This document shows, one piece after another, positions 23,862 through 36,384 of a DNA stretch of 64,000 nucleotides. The DNA is from Lathyrus oleraceus (lineage: Eukaryota > Streptophyta > Magnoliopsida > Fabales > Fabaceae): positions 140,301,170 to 140,365,169 of the forward strand of contig NC_066580.1 of the NCBI RefSeq assembly GCF_024323335.1, given 5' to 3'. A program made the position numbers and the translations under genes. Position 1 is the stretch's first letter; every line of letters starts with the position of its first letter. The notes beneath the pieces were generated by a model. It searched no databases. It was not told where the DNA came from and saw only the letters and a list, made by a program, of their open reading frames with translations.

Positions 23862-24184
23862 CCTTCAGAAAATTAAGATGTTATAAAACAACACTTAAAA
23901 TAACATTAAACTTTTCTATAAAACACAAAAGCTTCATGTAACTCTTGTTCTTGTTGTTTAATTTCACACCCGTTGTTGTGACTACAATTGAATGTCAACT
24001 ATTTATAATAATGGGAACATGTGTATTTTTAGCTTCAACAAACAATGATCAGCCAACACTAAGATTACCCTTGAAACTAGTTCATGATGTAACTATATTG
24101 TTTGATTTAATTTATACCTCTGAAGCATGTATAATTTTAATAACTCTCGGGTGGACATAGTTTCTCTACCAGATTAAACTGTCA
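23862..24184 (-). mobile_element. Probable 5' LTR of the minus-strand copia remnant
   Basis: Lies immediately behind the PBS in minus-strand order. The complement of ...AAACTGTCA at 24184 would start the LTR with TGACAG. About 320 bp, AT-rich, no coding. Boundaries are approximate because the junction beside the PBS lacks a clean CA. Confidence 0.45.
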
Positions 24185-24299
24185 AGTTTCACTACTACAA
24201 AATGATTATTTCGTAAAGAACTATTACCTCAGCCAACTAATTCACCAAGGTAAAATCTATTCTATTAGGCGCATTTCTTTTATTTTAATTTTTAAATCA

Positions 24300-24740
24300 T
24301 TTTTTTCCACTATCAAAGTTTTCAATTGTGGAAAAAAGTCTCCTAGGGACACGTTTGGAATCCCACCACCAACACTTTTTCTTTTTTATTCATTTTTAAT
24401 TCACTTTCCCCATAGTTGGGAATTCTAACCATGAGAAAAATTTGCACTGGTCATGGGTTTGAATCTCACACCAACAATTTTATTTTTTATTTATTTTTAA
24501 GTCATTTTTCACCGCAGTTGGAATTTTCCCACGGTCCCAACCGTGGGAAAAAACTGCACCGGTCATTGGTTTGAATCCAAACTATTAATTTTGTTTTTTT
24601 ATTAATTTTTAAGTCACTTTTCACCACGGTTAAAATTTCAACTGTGGTGAAAAATGACACCTTCCTTTTTTTTAAAATTAAAAATAAATTATATTTTCTG
24701 ACGGTTGGGAATTCTAACTGTGGTGAAAAATCACTCAATT
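24300..24740. repeat. Sub-terminal hairpin repeats
   Basis: About five imperfect units of roughly 100-120 bp, each with an inverted pair such as CCACGGT...ACCGTGG (for example 24529-24548) or CACCACGGTTAAAATTTCAA followed by CTGTGGTG (24622-24651), spaced by T-rich text and TTTTTAAGTCA-like blocks. Three further hairpins lie at 25347-25490. Confidence 0.75.
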
Positions 24741-24984
24741 TTGTTTTTCTAATATATATAACGCTCTACATTCATTCACTTTTTTCATAGACAAACTTCA
24801 TCTTCTGCCTCCAAATTTCATCTTCCATTTACGGAACTCTATTTCCCCACTAAAGCAAACTCAAAAATATCATTTCTCCCATAAGCGAAACTCAAAAACA
24901 TCATTTCTTCCATTAACGAGTTTCAGAACTCCGTCATCTCTTCTCCAACTCGAATAACGCAAGGAAAATATGGATTCAACTTAA

Positions 24985-25260
24985 TAATGTTAGTTGTTGT
25001 TGTTGTTGTTGTTGTATGATGTAAAATGTTTACTGTTGTTGTTGTTGAGATTGAATGTTTAAAGATTTTATTGATTTTGTTTTTGTTGTTGAGATTATTT
25101 AAATTTTTTTAATGTTTTTGTTGAGATTTAATTTTTAACGATTCTATTGGTTTAGTTTTGTTGTTGTTGTTGAGATTCAATATTTAATGATGCTATTGAT
25201 TTTATTGTTGTTGCTATTTAATATTCAACAATTCTATTGATTTTGTTTTGTTGTTATGTT
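24985..25260 (+). repeat. Impure (GTT)n-rich tract
   Basis: Several runs of GTTGTTGTTGTT at 24991-25015, 25035-25047 and 25160-25172, interleaved with degenerate ATTTAATGATTCTATTGATT-like units. Confidence 0.8.
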
Positions 25261-25600
25261 AGAAATATTTAATATTCTATGTTATGATGGAAGTTCTCAA
25301 TGTGGTTGTCGAAACATATGGCAAAGATGAAAAATTGAACTAACTAACTTTTCACGATGGTTGGAACTTCCAACCATGAAAAAACTTTGGTTTGATCGAC
25401 TTTTCACCACAGTTAAAACTTCAACCATGAAAAAAAGTGGACTGACTGACATTTCATCACGGTTGAAAGTTCCAACTATTGTAAAACGTAAGGCACTATC
25501 CGACTTTTTTACCATAGACCTTAACCCCAATTTAAAAAGTATCATACTCTCTATCACACCAATTATTGACAAGAACAATCAACCATTATAAAACTCTTTT

Positions 25601-26597
25601 CTCAACCGTGACGATATTCATCTAACATCTTCTAGCCTCTACCCTTAAAGTGGAATATATGACCTCTCTAACTCTTACATAAACCTTAAAGAAAATAGTA
25701 ATGACTTTCAAAATTTGTACTACATAAAACTTAAGAAAAATGTGAATAAATCTCATTTTACCTCTACTGAATTAATGACATTCTTGTATAGTATTGACCA
25801 GATGTTCAATCTATTCATAAAAAGAAGAGTGTATGAATAAAAATAAATAAACAAATCATAGTGCTAATGCCTACTAGAAGGGGGAGGATATTCTCATCTC
25901 AGTAAATTGTCCCACCTACTTATCCAATAATTTCACCCATAAGACACCATTTCTCAACTGATGTACTATACAGATAAGGTGGTCCATTCTCTATTTTCAA
26001 ACCCCTAAAACGCAAAAACTAAGTTTAACATTTTTAGACACTATTATTAAGTTGAACTTGAACCAAAAACCAAACCATATTCAATCCTTCAAAATACATG
26101 TCACTCTCACTACCTCTTGTTATTATTATAGTTACACACGCAACTTCTTCGTGTCGCCGCACGCTAATTATTCGATTCTTGTGACTCTTCTGCTTTCCTT
26201 TTCAAAGCCAGCGTAGCATGATTCATCTTAAGCCAGTGACGATATACTCAAAGAAAAATTGAATTTCTATCAAACTTTTTTACCTTATTTTATTGTTGTT
26301 CTTATGTTGACTATTGAAATGTGTCGTTATTAATAGTTTTAGTTATTGTCTACGCTTACAACGCCATCATATCCCCCACATTCTATGTCATCTACCGCGG
26401 AAAACATTGTAGAAAATGAATAATGCTAGTAGTAATAAAATTGAATTGATTGAATGTGTTCTATATGTAGAAAAGGACTATGAATTACAATTTTGATTTA
26501 TATACCGAATATAATCTAGTTTTATCCGTTTATTATTGACATGTTCTACTCGGCGACAAATTGGTATCAACTTTTGTTACTTCATGTATAACGGTTG
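25601..26597. other. Unassigned AT-rich stretch
   Basis: About 1 kb with no recognisable transposon protein, terminal repeat or host gene. The longest frames are short and unremarkable. One 28-codon frame at 26098 starts with a hydrophobic run (MSLSLPLVIIIVTHA) but stops immediately. This is the best candidate for original low-copy intergenic DNA. Confidence 0.5.
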
Positions 26598-26605
26598 CTT
26601 TCTAT

Positions 26606-27211
26606 TAGGGCTGGATAATCTGTTTAGATTTGGATAGATACCGAAACTTGCAGTAAACTATAATTTTAAACGGATAAATCAGATGGGTTTGATTGATTTA
26701 ATATTTATTGGATTAAAATCATAAAAATTATCATATTTATAAAAGTTTTAGAATAACGCAAACAAGAACTATTTATTTATTATTGAAAAAAAAATATTAT
26801 TACGTGATATATTATCAAATATCATTTAACATTAATTTATTCATTATCATACTTTAAACCACAAATTAAATAATACTCGAAATTTTGTATTACATGTCTT
26901 ATATACCCTTATATAGTTGTGATTACACGATTCCACCATTAAATTATAAAAATAGTAATAATTTGAAAACACTATGAACCCCATTTTAGTCTGTCTTATA
27001 GTAATAAAATTAAATAAAATAAAATATTAATTGAGTTCAGTCGGGTTTAGTTTTTAACAGGTCTAAAATAATCATTTGAGTTGACCCAAGCAACCATATA
27101 TTATCCAAATTAAGCAATTGGATCAACCCAAAACCGGACCCGATCTGTTTACATAAAAAATACAATGGGTCGGTCGGTTTCAATAGGACAATTCAAATTT
27201 GTCCATCCCTA
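26606..27211. mobile_element. hAT-like MITE (606 bp)
   Basis: Ends are TAGGGCTGGATAAT and, inverted, TAGGGATGGACAAA (11 of 14 match). Flanking 8-mers CTTTCTAT (26598-26605) and CTTTCGGT (27212-27219) agree at 6 of 8 positions, as expected for a decayed 8-bp hAT duplication. There is no coding capacity. Confidence 0.55.
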
Positions 27212-27235
27212 CTTTCGGTTCAAGTTTTCTTATCT

Positions 27236-27611
27236 TTGTTTGGGTGTTTGCAAGGAAATGGAAGAGGGGTTTTGAAAAAAAAAGATGGAATGAAAAGAAT
27301 ATAATGATTTAGGTGACGAGGGTTTTGAAAATTTTATTTTTATTCAAAAACCGAAAATTCTCTAATTTGAGAAATTAAAAAATTGTATTGGAAAAGGGGT
27401 TTGGAGAATTTTTTAGGGTTTAGACAAATTGTTCAAATATAGTCTATGTTATTATATTATGCCGAAAATTAAAAATAAGTTAATGATAAACACTCTTTTA
27501 TCATTCTATACAAAATTATTCTTTCAAAATATGTTAAAGATTTCTCTATATTTTAAAAAATATATTTTTTTCTCGGAGTCTTCCTTTCCCTAACACTCCA
27601 AACTCCCAATT
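27236..27611. mobile_element. Possible MITE with weak terminal inverted repeats
   Basis: The left end TTTGGGTGTTTGCAAGG and the complement of the right end, TTGGGAGTTTGGAGTGTTAG, are similar. The interior is AT-rich without a frame. No clear target duplication was found. Confidence 0.3.
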
Positions 27612-27617
27612 AAAGCC

Positions 27618-28096
27618 TGTTGTGAAAACGATGTCGGAATTACGAAGTATAATTGATTTCTTGATCTGTAAGAAATCCACGAGGATAGAAAAGAAGAAAA
27701 CCATAAGAAAACACAATGAAATTGGGTATAAAATGATATTCTTTACATTCTCTTTGAAACAAGATAATAAGTGTTACAGAATAGAAAATAACATCTCTCA
27801 CCCTAATTATGATTTGTGTTATACAATGATGAGAGACTATTATGCTATTTATAAGAAAACTAACATATTAAACTAATGGATTTTTACACACAGGCCCATT
27901 GCAAAAGCTAACTTAGATAACAAGCTAACTTAAACAATTGGGCATAACAAACCAGCCCAATTCGACATGCTAACAATCCTAGCATACTTCGACTACAGCA
28001 TGTGAACAGACTTCGACGACATGCTAAGGTCTTATCAAATTATCGACCCAATAAGTTATTCTTCGACCATACTAGAGTTCGATCTAATATCTCATA
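27618..28096 (-). repeat. 3' LTR of the Tork-like element
   Basis: Plus-strand start TGTTGTGAAAACGATGTCGG matches the other LTR at 32077. The left/right LTR alignment runs through GGGCATAACAAAC and CTTCGACTACAGCATGTGA. Confidence 0.85.
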
Positions 28097-28129
28097 AATC
28101 TCCACCTTGGAACAAACTCTATAACATCA

Positions 28130-29944
28130 CGGGAACAAACTAGCTTTCTTCATGCAGCTTTATCAACTGCATATAATGGAAAAACTTGCAACTTGATAAT
28201 GTCTTGGTGATCATATCAACAACATTGTGATATGTCAAAACCTTCAACACTTGGACTTCTCCACGCTCGATTACCCCTTTGACAAAATGCAACCTCACAT
28301 CGATGTGCTTGATTCGCTCATGATAGGCTGAATTCTTCGATAGATGTATAGCACTTTGACTATCACATTTAACAGTGATAACTAGACCTTGAAGTTTTAG
28401 TTTCTTAGCAAAACCTTCAAGTCACGATGCTTCTTTCACAACTTCAGTGAGGGTGATATATTCCACTTCAGTGGTTGATAAGGCAACAACCTTCTGAAGT
28501 ATTGTTTTCCAACTAATTGTTGTGTCAAACATTGTGAACACATATCCATAAATAAATTTTAGGGAATCCATACAACCTGCATAATCAGAGTCGACATACC
28601 CTTTAATTTATGCTTTACTATTTTCAGCACATGCTCCACCATAAGTTAGGACTCTATTCAGAGACCCATTTATGTACCTTAGAATCCACTTCAATGCTTG
28701 CCAGTGAGCATTTCCAGGATTTACCATGTACCTGCTTACAAGACTTACTGCATATGTTATGTCGGGTCTAGTACAGACCATATCATACATCAAAGAACCT
28801 ACTATGTTAGCATATGGGATGATATTCATATAAGCTCTTTCGACCTCAGTACTGGGACACTGATATGTAATCAGTTTGAATTAAGGGTTTGTTGGAGTCA
28901 CAATAGAAATTGAATTTGATATACCAAACTTATCGAGAATCTTCCAGCATGTCTTTTGAGATAGGCATAATTTTGACTACTTTATGTCTCTTCGGATGTC
29001 AATCCTAAGAATCCAGGATGCTGCTCCTAGATCCTTCATATCGAACTCCTTATTGAGTTCAACCTTCACCTTCATTACATCCTCAACATTGTTGCTTGCT
29101 ATTATAATATCATCCACATAAAGTAACAAAATAACAAATGATTTTCCAGGTCGAAATATGAAGTAAACACAATGGTCGAACAAACTTCTAATGAAACCTA
29201 TGTGTGCCATGAACTTGTCGAATATCCTATTCCACTGTGGAGGAGATTGTTTCAGTCCATATAAAGATCTATTCAGCTTGCACACATAATCTTACTTACC
29301 CTTTTCTGCATACCCTTCAGGTTGCCTCATCAGGATTGTTTCATCTAGATTTCCATACAAGAAATAAGTATTCACATCCATTTGTTCTAGTTCTAGGTCG
29401 AACTGTGCCACTATGGCAAGTAACATTCAGACATGTGCTTCACAACAAGAGAGAACACATCATTGAAGTCGACACCTTCTTTCTTAGTGAGACCCCTTGT
29501 GACCAATCTTGTCTTATATCTCTTCGACGTCACTTATTCAATTCCTTTATTAACTTTGAAAATCCACTTACAGTTAACTAACCTGGCTCCAGCAGGTTTC
29601 TTGATCAGTTCCCAAGTGTGGTTATCATGAAGAGACTTCATCTCATCATTCATGGCCTTCATCCATTCAGTCTTATTTCGACTCCTCATAACTTCCTTAT
29701 AGTCTCTAGGTTCTTCATCTAGAACCTCACTTGTAGAGATTAATGCATAAGCTATGAGATCAGCATACCCATGTCTTTGAGGTGGCTTAATGACTCTTCT
29801 CGTCCTATCTCTTACCAATAGGTAGTCATCGACAGTTTCCTCATCTTCCTCAGTATCTTCAGCATCTTGTGTTTCTTCTTCAACTTGATCCGGGATACGC
29901 AATTCAACATCAACATGCTCCACCTCAACAGGAATCTCTTCTTG
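28130..29944 (-). pseudogene. Tork-like RT and RNase H remnant
   Basis: Reads right to left. An RT start block (WMKAMNDEMKSLHDNHTWEL, about 29660) ends at a stop near 29534. A second frame 29285-28977 has CKLNRSLYGLKQSPPQWNRI and LLYVDDIIIASN, so the YVDD motif is intact. The next frame 28829-28608 has GSLMYDMVCTRPDITYAVSL. Degraded RNase H follows to about 28130, with VALSTTEVEY- and KHIDVRLHFV-like text. At least three frame breaks separate the pieces. Confidence 0.82.
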
Positions 29945-31258
29945 TTACATCTCTTCTTCATATATATGTGCATTTCGACTAATGTCATCAGTTTTCTTGA
30001 AAATCATATCAACTTCATTGAAAACTACATCTCGACTGGTGATACACCTCTTTTTACCTGGCTCTAGGCACCATAGCCTATAAGCTTTGTCTCCTTCAGG
30101 ATATCCTATGAACATGCATCTTAGAGTTCTAAGTTTGTTGAGATCTGGTTGATGTCCCGACCAAATTTCTTCAGGTGTCTTCATATCTAACACAGTTGAA
30201 GGACATCTGTTTATCAAATATGTTGTTGTCGAAACAGACTATTCCCAAAACAACTTCTTTAACCCAACACTAGTCAACATGCATCTAACTCTTTCTAAAA
30301 TGGTTTGATTAAACCTTTCAGCCAAACCATTTTGTTGGGGAGTACCTGCAGTAGCTCTGTGCCTTGCAATACCAGAGGCTTCATAAAAAATTTCGAACGC
30401 CTCATTGCAAAATTTAAGGCCATTGTCAGCTCTCAACCTATTGACCTTCCTGCCAGTCTGATTTTCGACCAGAGTCTTCCAACTTTTAAAGTTTTCAAAA
30501 ATTTCATCCTTAGTCTTCTAGATGAATACCCATAACTTTCTAGAATAATCATTAACTATGGATATAAAATACCTTCCTCCTGAATGTGATGGACACTTCG
30601 CAGGCCCCCAAAGATCAGCATGGATGTAATCAAGGGATCCATGTGTTCTTTGTTTGCCTTTATTGAACTTCATTCTACAAGATTTTACAAGTACACGGGG
30701 TTCACAAAACTTCATCTTTTCGACTTTGTCTTCACCAATTAGATTTTGTTTCCCCAATTTGACCAGACCCTTTTCACTGACATGGCCCAATCTCATGTGC
30801 CAAATTTTTGTCTTCGACAAAGGTTTCTTAAATACAACATCTGCAGAACCACTGACAACTTCAGCCTCAAGGGTATACAAGCTTTCTTTCTTCCTGCCTC
30901 TTAAGACTTCCTTAGAACCCTTCATGACTTTTAGAATACTTTTCTCTCCTTGGGAAACATATCCTTTCTTGTTGAATTCACCAAGAGAAATCAAAATTCT
31001 CTTCAAATCAGGTACATACCTAACTTCAGTCAACAACCTTATTGACTCATCATGGAGCTTGGATCTCACAGATCCAACACCTGCAATCTTGCAAGCTTTA
31101 TTGTTTCCAATCAATACATATCCACCATCTTGATCACATAGTTCCTCAAACAAGTCTTTGTTTGGAGTCATGTGCTAAGTGCAACCTGAATCCATAATCC
31201 ACTATTTACTTGAGTCGCTGCTTGAAACCACAAGAACATCAGATGAGTCGAAGTCATC
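29945..31258 (-). pseudogene. Tork-like protease and integrase remnant
   Basis: Contains MDSGCT (protease active site, about 31180) with stop codons on both sides, then HMTPNKDLFEEL, a pre-integrase block IWHMRLGHVSEKGLVKLGKQ (about 30810), an integrase core start DYIHADLWGP and FISIVNDYSRKLWVF, a stop at 30518, then MRADNGLKFCNEAFEIF and GTPQQNGLAERFNQTILE (catalytic Glu kept) in 30436-30239. It ends at 29945 after IGYPEGDKAYRLWC. Stops and shifts make it non-functional. Confidence 0.82.
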
Positions 31259-32051
31259 TTAAACAATGGTTGTGTTGCCATTATCCTTACCTCTATGATC
31301 TTTCAGGAGGTTAAAGCACACTTTTCTTTTATGACCCTCCTTCTTACAGTGATAACATCGAATACCAGATACATCGCCACTATAAGACTTTTGCTTACTT
31401 TTACCCTTGTTCTTGTCGAACTTGTCATCTCTCTTTATGAATTTCGCCTTAACCGACAAACCTTCACTAGTCGAAGATGGCATGTGCTCCTTTTGTTTGT
31501 TCAAATCCTTAGAGTACAAGGATGATTGAACTTCTTCAAAGGTCAGAGACTCTCTTCCATACAAGAGAGTTTCTTTGAAGTGAGCATGTGTTTTGGGCAA
31601 AGCACACAACAGTAACAACAATTGATCTTCATCCTCGAGTTTTACATCGATATTTTCAAGATTAAGAATCAGCTTATTGAACATATCCAACTGCTTAGTC
31701 AGAACTTTGTCTTCACTCATCTTGAATAAATACAGAGCTTGCTTCAGGTAGATACGATTGACAAATGATTTGGTCATGTATAAACTTTCGAGTATCTCCC
31801 AAAGACCTGACATCGTCATCTCCTTCAAAACTTGTCGAAGAACCTTATCACCAAGGCTCAATAAGATGGTGGTTTAGTCTTTCTCTACCATATTCATCTT
31901 TTTTATCCTTTAACGCATTGTCCATGGTTGTGGCTCCCTTCAATGCTTTTAAACAACCCTGCTGAACCAGTAGGGCTTTCATCTTCAAGCACCCCATACC
32001 TAAATTGTTCACTCCGGTGAACTTTTCAATCTCGTACTTTGTTAATGGCAT
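31259..32051 (-). pseudogene. Tork-like gag remnant
   Basis: Starts MPLTKYEIEKFTGVNNLGMG at 32051, with the KALLVQQGCLKAL block typical of Tnt1/Tork Gag. A frame change around 31848-31861 leads into the second frame, which ends with a zinc knuckle CYHCKKEGHKRKVC (C-X2-C-X4-H-X4-C) near 31310-31355. Both halves are otherwise well conserved. Confidence 0.82.
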
Positions 32052-32076
32052 CTTCTCCTAGATCACCGCACCAATT

Positions 32077-32536
32077 TGTTGTGAAAATGATGTCGGAATT
32101 ACAAAGTATAATTGGTTTATTGATCTGTAATAAACCCACAAGGGTAGAAAAGAAGAAAATAATAGGAACATAATGAAATTGGTTATAAACTGATATTCTT
32201 TACTTTCTCTTTAAAACAAAATTACAAGTGTTACAGAATAGAAAATAACCCCTCTCATCCTAATTAGGATTTGTGTTATACAATGATGAGAGTCTATTAT
32301 GCTATTTATAAGAAAACTAACATACTAACCTAATGGACTTTTATACACATGCCCATGACACAAGCTAACTTAAACAATTGGGCATAACAAACAGGCCCAA
32401 TTCAACATGCTAACAATCTTAGCATACTTCGACTACAGCATGTGAGCCGACTTTGACGACATGCTAAGGTCCTGTCAAACTGTCGAACCAAAAAGCTACC
32501 TTTCGATAATGCTAGAGTTTGATTCAATATCTCACA
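32077..32536 (-). repeat. 5' LTR of the Tork-like element
   Basis: The complement starts TGTGAGATATTGAATC and ends ...TTTTCACAACA. In minus-strand order it is followed by AATTGGTGCGGTGATC, a primer-binding-like sequence. It contains TATAAATAGC on the complement near 32300-32310. Confidence 0.82.
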
Positions 32537-32772
32537 AATCCTTAATGTTTGGATAACTTGACATATAAGGCAGTGTGCATATAGAAGAATAGATTAAATT
32601 AGAGTGAAGATAACATTTATTCAATTAATCTACACATGTTACAATAATGAGAAATAATATATGTAGCTAGAGAGTCGAATAACCAACTAACTCTTAAAAT
32701 TATCAAGTTATAACACTCACTTGCAACACAATCAAACTGGTCGTAAAACTATATTACAACACGCTACTCCTT

Positions 32773-33227
<455 letters not shown>

Positions 33228-33232
33228 TATCA

Positions 33233-33736
33233 GTAAAGGGCCCACAAGGGGAGACGGAAGAAGAGAAATAACGCATTGCCCAAACTATGTCCTGATCATC
33301 CATTTATTATATCAATTGCCCTTTTACTGGATGTAACGCCCATTCTTGAATACGTCGCCTATTTCCTGGGTAACTTGCCTGAAGCGTGGGAACATGGGAA
33401 GTGACGTGTTCTTAATTTGCAACTGTGCGGAGAAGGATTCAAGGGAATTTAAACATGCTCTCCTAAATAATAGAAGATTAACTACTCCATTCCCCCGCTC
33501 CTAGAAGCAATCTTTACTTCCCAAAGATCTAAGATCCAAACCTAGGATCTCCTATAAATACATCAACCCTAAGGGTAAGAGTGGATTGAATGTCATTTGA
33601 CACATATACTACATACACATAGATTTTCACCTCCTACGCGAAATAGCTCAAAGCCCAACAACAAACCCTAAAAGTCTTTGACAATCCTTAATCACTAGGG
33701 ATTTTCACATATTGTACTTTTATCAAGTATAATCTT
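33233..33736 (+). mobile_element. 504-bp insertion with 5-bp direct repeats
   Basis: Interrupts the copia RNase H remnant between a block reading YAVGQTL (right) and IQMMLEELK (left) on the minus strand. It is flanked by TATCA at 33228-33232 and 33737-33741. The inside carries TATAAATAC near 33552 on the plus strand and no coding. It looks LTR- or TRIM-like, but it lacks TG...CA ends and I recognise no family. Confidence 0.45.
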
Positions 33737-33741
33737 TATCA

Positions 33742-35160
33742 TAATGTTTGGCCAACTGCATATGAAGTTCTAACATACTATAATTCATAAGATGATAGAG
33801 ATATTATCCATTGTTTCATTGAGTTCCATAAAATTAGAGCTTCTCCAATTCGTAACAAGTAACCAACTGTACTTTTTATGTCACTTGGTCTCCTCCTCAA
33901 TCTGACTCAGAATAGCCATATGCATTTTCTTCCCTTCTAGAGTTCTTCTGATTTATCATGAGTACTCTAAAGTCTACAGTGCCTTTAATGTATCTAAGGA
34001 TCTTTTCTGCTGTAAGTAGGTGGCATGATCTTGGGTTCTCCATGAATCTAGTGTTGTAGGGGTATCTTAATGATCATATGATTTACTTGTACAAAGTTGC
34101 ATCTATAAGCTCATCATTGGTATCCTCATTTAGCTTTGTAGCTATTTACATGGGAGTAATTGTAGGGTTGGAATTACTCATCTTGAATTTCTTTAATATG
34201 TCTTATACATATTTCTCCTGGTGCAAGAAAACACCAAACTTTGTATTCACAAACTATATTCTTATGAAATATGCCATGTTTCTTAGATATGACATTTAAA
34301 ATTCATTCTCCATGTTGGCTTTGAACTTTGTCAATTCAATCTCATTTGATATAGTGACCAATAAATCATCCATATAAAGACATAGTATGATTTAATTCTA
34401 CTCATTAGAGCCTTTAACATACACTACATGTTCTGATGTGCACTTGTTGAATTCTAGCTTGATTAGAAAGTTCTCAATTGTTCCGCTCCATTCTACTGAA
34501 GCCTATTTCAGTTCATATAGTTCCTCTCTCACCTTTTACATATCCTCTTATTTCCTTTTGATCTCAAAACATGGTCGTTTCTTGACATATACATCCTCTA
34601 GTGCTTCATTGAGAAAAGCATATTTCACATCCAATTGATGCATCTTCCATCCATTATATGTTGCAATTACAAATATTATTCTTATGGTTTTAAGTATAGA
34701 AAGTTAGCATATACCTCATTGAAGTCAATTCTAGATCTTTGAAGGAATCCCTTTATAACTAGCCTTGCCTTAAACTTGGACATCTCATCATTTGGTACGA
34801 GTTTCATCTTTTTAACCTACTTTACATCTATAGTTGTCTTGCCTGAGTGTTTGACCAATTTCCATGACTGAATCACCCTAAGTTAACCCTTCATTAATTC
34901 TTTCCAAACCTCACATTTCATGGTTTGGTTATGATCATTTGGTTTTGATTCAACTATCATTTCTTCCTCTATTAGTTCACCATATTCATATATTGATCGG
35001 TCAAGGAATATTTCATAATCAGTTAGCCTGATTAAGTGGGCTCTTACTCTTCTTGCAATATCTTTCTACCTTTGTTGAGTATGCATCATTCTGCACTGGA
35101 TCATTTGGAAATTTAAGACATTTCAATCCTTTAGTCTAAATAAATTGATAATATCTACTT
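33742..35160 (-). pseudogene. Heavily decayed copia RT / RNase H
   Basis: Same minus-strand element as 32773-33227. Legible blocks, with many stops, include an ELKQASVEW RT block (about 34510), LCLYMDDLLVTI (YMDD-type motif, about 34365), NTKFGVFLHQEKYV (about 34220), AEKILRYIKGTVDFRVL (about 34000) and GYSESD (about 33920). To the right the signal fades near 35160. Confidence 0.7.
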
Positions 35161-35164
35161 ATTA

Positions 35165-36384
35165 CCACTTTATTCTCATTAGACGAGTGATTCGCAGTCG
35201 CATACGGGTCAAAAAATGAGTGAAAAAAATATAGTATACGAAAGCGACACTCGAGTCGTATCGCAAGGACTCTTAATTATTTTAACCAACCAATTGAAAT
35301 ACGGGGAGTTTTATGTTTTTCGATTATGCTATTGATTAAAAGAAATTGATTACGAATAAAATAAACAAGTTAATATACTGTTTAGGTTCCCTAACTTCTC
35401 ATCGATTAATATAATTCTTAAGCCCAAAGAGGATTTTATTCCCTTTTCGATTACAACATCAATCAAACAAGCGCAATTGACACTATGTGGTTTACACTCC
35501 TATTTTCCAAATTAAGCAAACGAATTAAAGATTTGCACAAATTAACGAAAAAGCTACGATAACACGCGATAATGATTGAGGAACGTAAATAAATATAAAT
35601 AAATTAACACATTCTATATAACTTGAATTAAGCATACAAGACATATAGCAGAATATTGAAAGGGAAAAGAAACTGGATTGGAAGTTATAAAACCTCAAAG
35701 TATCAGTGGAAACCGAATACAGCCGATCAACCGTGTGAAATTTAGCTCTCCATAGAATTCGTGGCCGTCTAATGAAATTTTGTGAATAATGAATTCCCTA
35801 GAAGTAACACTATATTTTAGTTTAAGTAACAAGAGATATCGGGTCCTATTAGCAACCGACCCGAAAAACCTAAAATTTGACCTAAAACTAATTATTTTAC
35901 TAACTCTGGCATGCAAACACGATATATAACTCTTCTGCACCCCGAATTAGCTTCTGATTTTAACACAAAACATGTATATTATCATCTCATTTTTCCAACT
36001 CATATTAGAAAGTGTCAATGCGATTCTCGTAGCTCAAGTTATGACCTGCATAGAGAGAAGGTGTCAAATTACCGCTTATTCAGAAAATAAATAACCGAAT
36101 TAAAATAAAAGCATAAATAAGCTAAACTTAGAAAACACACTAAAAGTAGTAATGTAAAATCAACAAGTCATAAAAATCTCTTAGCACAAAGTAAAATAGG
36201 GTGTATTAAAATACACTGATCAAATTCCCCCACACTTAAACTTTTGCACTCCAAGCAAAATTGAAAACAGAGTAAAAACAAGAAAAAGAATAACAAAACA
36301 GAGCATGCAATTCCAAATACTTTTAGGATCACAAGAGGGGTAAGTGAAATCCTCATTGTAAGCTTCAAGTAATATGGTGTTAGT
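35165..36384 (-). mobile_element. Athila-like gypsy remnant, non-coding left part
   Basis: AT-rich text with no coding signal. It contains CCCCCACACTTAA at 36225, as does the other side near 57217, a phrase typical of Athila-like internal non-coding DNA. It is interrupted at 36384/36385 by LTR X and resumes at 56099. Orientation is inferred from the protease on the far side of the nest. Confidence 0.5.
36316..36384. repeat. 69-bp direct repeat flanking LTR X, left copy
   Basis: AATACTTTTAGGATCACAAG...ATATGGTGTTAGT abuts the first base of LTR X. The other copy is at 56030-56098: same length, no gaps, 5 mismatches. Confidence 0.9.

Larger units (their letters stand above)
24190..25600 (+). mobile_element. 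CACTA-type transposon fragment (one end)
   Basis: CACTACTACAAAATGATTAT at 24190 is the typical terminal sequence of plant CACTA (En/Spm) elements. It is followed by sub-terminal repeats built on CCACGGTTGGAA / TTCCAACCGTGG, which recur to about 25490. I found no opposite end (TTTTGTAGTAGTG) and no transposase, so it is a truncated or non-autonomous copy. The right boundary is set by the last hairpin repeat and is approximate. Confidence 0.6.
27618..32536 (-). mobile_element. Tork/Tnt1-like copia element, both LTRs, decayed
   Basis: Minus-strand element bounded by LTRs at 27618-28096 and 32077-32536. Flanking 5-mers AAGCC (27613-27617) and AATCC (32537-32541) differ at one base, consistent with an old target duplication. 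Order on the minus strand is LTR, gag, protease, integrase, RT, RNase H, purine tract (complement of 28097-28107), LTR, which is the copia order. The LTRs are visibly diverged (about 479 and 460 bp, with many substitutions), and the coding region has frameshifts and stops, so it is old and inactive. Confidence 0.88.

Noticed and set aside
26098..26184. Short frame with a hydrophobic start, as a secreted peptide gene
   Set aside because: Stops after 28 codons, with no downstream exon signal and no similarity that I recognise.
30654..31133. Plus-strand ORF of 159 aa
   Set aside because: Shadow of the minus-strand protease-integrase of the Tork-like element.
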